16,853 nt of DNA. It comes from an uncultured Clostridium sp. Lineage in GTDB: Bacteria > Bacillota > Clostridia > Lachnospirales > Lachnospiraceae. Within the stretch, counting starts at the first letter, position 1, and each line of letters begins with the position of its first letter. Position numbers and translations under genes: made by a program. Under the pieces are notes generated by a model. It ran no database searches. It was not told the origin of the DNA and saw only the letters and a program-made list of their open reading frames with translations. This document shows positions 15,273 to 16,853 of the stretch, in pieces. Location of the stretch: positions 1 to 16,853 of the forward strand of contig URUZ01000074.1 of the NCBI GenBank assembly GCA_900551225.1. Direction: 5' to 3'.

Positions 15273-15301
15273 TTGACATTTTTTTGACGTATGCTTATAA
15301 T
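15273..15301 (+). promoter_or_regulatory. Perfect-consensus sigma-A promoter for rex
   Basis: TTGACA at 15273-15278 and TATAAT at 15296-15301, both 6 of 6, spacer exactly 17 nt. It is back to back with the ABC-F promoter: the two -35 boxes are 19 nt apart (15254-15272). No Rex operator (inverted TTGTTAA pair) is visible in 15158-15364. Confidence 0.85.
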
Positions 15302-15364
15302 AGATCTATTAGAGTCAAGTGAGATAAAAAGAGATAAAAACTATTGTAGGGAAGGTGAACACGA

Positions 15365-16045
15365 ATGGAGCGTAAAGAAATATCTAAGGCAGTGATCGGA
15401 AGGCTGCCTCGCTACTATCGATATCTGGGGGAACTGATTGAAGAGGGTGTGGAACGGATCTCCTCCAATGAACTCAGTACGAGAATGAAGGTAACGGCTT
15501 CCCAGATTCGCCAGGATCTGAACAACTTCGGAGGTTTCGGGCAGCAGGGTTACGGGTATAATGTAAAATACCTGTATGCTGAGATTGCTAAGATATTGGG
15601 AATTGACCAACAGCACAATCTGATCATTATCGGCGCCGGTAATCTGGGCCAGGCGATTGCCAACTATACTAATTTTGAGCGCAGAGGATTCGTGATCAGG
15701 GGGATGTTTGATATTAACCCCAAGCTGATCGGCCTGGTGATCCGCGGTATCGAGATCCGGTCCGTGGACGAGCTGGAGGTATTTATCAAGGAAAACGAGA
15801 TTCAGATCGCGGCCCTCACGATACCCAAGACAAAGGCTCCGGAGCTTGCGGACCGCCTGGTTGGGGCCGGAATCAAGGCTATCTGGAATTTTGCCCACAC
15901 GGACCTGATTGTGCCGGATGATGTGGTGGTGGAGAATGTGCATCTGTCGGAGAGTCTGATGCGTCTGTCCTACCGTGTCTGCAGCATGCAGGATCAGGAC
16001 GCCATGGACGGGGATCAATCATCTGGTACGGCGTTGCACAAATAA
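15365..16045 (+). CDS. rex: Redox-sensing transcriptional repressor Rex
   Basis: Dimeric repressor that senses the NADH/NAD+ ratio; NADH binding releases it from DNA, in known cases derepressing fermentation and electron-transfer genes. It has 226 residues, slightly long for the family because of a polar C-terminal tail (about 210-226). The N-terminal winged helix is at about 1-77, with the recognition region MKVTASQIRQDLNNFGGFGQQGYGYNV at 41-67. The Rossmann domain starts with IIIGAGNLGQAI (GxGxxG at 90-95), and the C-terminal swapped helix includes VENVHLSESLMRLSY. GGGAAGGTG about 9 nt upstream supports the start. First gene of the rex-acpS-nnrE unit, 17 nt before acpS. Autoregulation is not evident from the promoter sequence. 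Confidence 0.96.
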   Translation: MERKEISKAVIGRLPRYYRYLGELIEEGVERISSNELSTRMKVTASQIRQDLNNFGGFGQQGYGYNVKYLYAEIAKILGIDQQHNLIIIGAGNLGQAIANYTNFERRGFVIRGMFDINPKLIGLVIRGIEIRSVDELEVFIKENEIQIAALTIPKTKAPELADRLVGAGIKAIWNFAHTDLIVPDDVVVENVHLSESLMRLSYRVCSMQDQDAMDGDQSSGTALHK

Positions 16046-16062
16046 TGGAGTGACGGCAGAAT

Positions 16063-16476
16063 ATGATACTGGGTGTTGGAACGGATTTAGTGGAAATTGA
16101 ACGCATTAAAAAGGCTTGTGAAAAGGATTCTTTTGTGGTGCGCACATTTACGGATACGGAATGCCGGCAAGCCGGGGGGTCAGCCTCCAGGTTTGCCGGC
16201 AGTTTTGCTGTAAAGGAAGCGGTGGCCAAGGCGCTGGGCACGGGGTTCCGCACCTTTATGCCCATTGACATTGAGGTGGTGCGGGATGAGCTGGGCAAGC
16301 CCTTTGTTAACCTGTACAAGGGGGCGCTGGCCCGGTTTGAGGAGATGGGTATGGAGCGCATCGAGGTTTCGATCACCAATACCGCAGAATACGCCATGGC
16401 ATTTGCCGTGGGCGAGGGTCAAAGGAGGCAGGCAGATGAGGACACTGGTAACGGGAAGGCAGATGAAGGCCATTGA
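16063..16476 (+). CDS. acpS: Holo-[acyl-carrier-protein] synthase
   Basis: Transfers 4'-phosphopantetheine from CoA to the serine of apo acyl carrier protein, activating fatty acid synthesis; trimeric and cytoplasmic in relatives. GVGTDLVEIERIK at 4-16 carries the Mg2+-binding Asp8, and FAGSFAVKEAVAKALGTG at 44-61 carries the catalytic Glu/Lys region; VSITNTAEYAMAFAV ends the fold. It has 137 residues, about 12-20 more than usual: the extra charged tail (from about 117) is read through the ribosome binding site and first 41 nt of nnrE in another frame. GGAG at 16047-16050 precedes the ATG. It overlaps nnrE, so the two are probably translationally coupled. Confidence 0.95.
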   Translation: MILGVGTDLVEIERIKKACEKDSFVVRTFTDTECRQAGGSASRFAGSFAVKEAVAKALGTGFRTFMPIDIEVVRDELGKPFVNLYKGALARFEEMGMERIEVSITNTAEYAMAFAVGEGQRRQADEDTGNGKADEGH

Positions 16477-16853
16477 CGCATACACCATAGACACCGTTGG
16501 AATCCCCTCCATGGTGCTGATGGAGCGGGCGGCCCTGACGGTGGCGGAAGCGGTGAGGAGGCTTCTGCCTGAGGACGGCACGGTATGGTCTGTGTGCGGC
16601 ACAGGCAACAATGGGGCGGATGGAATTGCTGCGGCGAGGATTCTGTGGCTTGCAGGCCTAAAAGCCCGTGTGGTGCTTCTAGGGCACCCTGAGAAGGGAA
16701 CCCAGGAGTTTCTGCACCAGCTTAAGGTCGCCAGGAACCTGGGGATGGAGATTATGGGCTGGCAGGACTTTGCCCAGGCCGCCGTCACGTGGGAGCCGGG
16801 GGAGCGCACTGTGATTGACGCGGTGTTCGGCGTGGGGCTGAGCCGGGATGTGG
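16436..16853 (+). CDS. nnrE: NAD(P)H-hydrate epimerase/dehydratase (5' part)
   Basis: The first 139 residues of a YjeF_N-domain protein, cut by the window end. This domain epimerises R-NAD(P)HX, the damaged hydrated cofactor, to the S form; in most Firmicutes it is fused to a C-terminal ATP/ADP-dependent dehydratase that restores NAD(P)H, but that part would lie beyond the window. Features: VTGRQMKAIDAYTI at 5-18 and GIPSMVLMERAA at 22-33 (the domain's N-terminal helices), VCGTGNNGADGIAAARIL at 53-70 (nucleotide-binding loop) and VIDAVFGVGL at 125-134 with the catalytic Asp. AAAGGAGG at 16421-16428, 7 nt before ATG 16436, fixes the start inside the acpS gene. Placement after rex, the NADH sensor, fits a nicotinamide-cofactor theme. 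Confidence 0.93.
   Translation, partial: MRTLVTGRQMKAIDAYTIDTVGIPSMVLMERAALTVAEAVRRLLPEDGTVWSVCGTGNNGADGIAAARILWLAGLKARVVLLGHPEKGTQEFLHQLKVARNLGMEIMGWQDFAQAAVTWEPGERTVIDAVFGVGLSRDV

Noticed and set aside
15344..15361. Rex operator-like TTGT...AACA near the rex start
   Set aside because: Only about half of the 14 defined positions of the 18-bp consensus match, and it covers the ribosome binding site by chance composition.
1..16853. Search for CRISPR repeats, insertion sequences, tRNAs and phage genes
   Set aside because: No direct-repeat array, transposase, integrase, cloverleaf or phage-like protein was recognised on either strand.

Overview
The window reads as a chromosomal housekeeping segment of a moderately GC-rich Firmicute. 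It most resembles a gut Lachnospiraceae of the Enterocloster / former Clostridium clostridioforme type. This placement is an inference from AAAGGAG-type ribosome binding sites, consensus sigma-A promoters, the rex-acpS-nnrE block, the clostridial style of the PAS/hybrid-kinase protein and the general protein flavour; no rRNA or species marker is present. No IS element, prophage, CRISPR array, tRNA or rRNA is visible, and no gap between genes exceeds about 210 bases.

Layout. (1) 69-1734: dapA and dapB, two consecutive steps of diaminopimelate/lysine synthesis, 19 nt apart. The first 87 bases form a perfect 40-bp inverted repeat that runs through the dapA ribosome binding site and first six codons, most likely a fold-back artefact at a contig end. 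(2) 1825-2616: a small Thr/Asn-rich lipoprotein with its own terminator, then a short Arg-rich single-pass membrane protein of unknown function with its own promoter. (3) 2773-4951: purC and purB of purine synthesis behind a good promoter, ending in a hairpin that overlaps the next promoter. (4) 5048-8072: a six-TM unknown protein, an overlapping LysR regulator and a MATE exporter, apparently one transcription unit. (5) 8281-9558: purA, preceded by a long unexplained hairpin and followed by a strong terminator. (6) 9742-12960: a VOC-family protein and a 923-residue soluble hybrid histidine kinase with three PAS-like regions and two receivers. (7) Minus strand, 15157 down to 12965: an ABC-F ATPase followed by a two-TM miniprotein. 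(8) 15365-16853: rex, acpS and the beginning of nnrE, divergent from the ABC-F gene and driven by a perfect-consensus promoter.

How the genes work together. purC and purB lie on the route to IMP, and purB also acts after purA on the route to AMP, so regions 3 and 5 form one pathway split by the LysR/MATE unit. The rex block pairs a sensor of NADH/NAD+ with an enzyme that activates acyl carrier protein and one that repairs damaged NAD(P)H. The LysR/membrane/MATE unit looks like a small regulated export module of unknown substrate. The VOC/hybrid-kinase pair is a signalling unit whose ligand and output partner are not in the window.

Most of the window is conventional. The parts that merit attention are the terminal palindrome, the two sites where a terminator and the next promoter overlap, the hairpin before purA, the kinase with a Cys-rich PAS region and no Hpt domain, and the uncharacterised membrane proteins.
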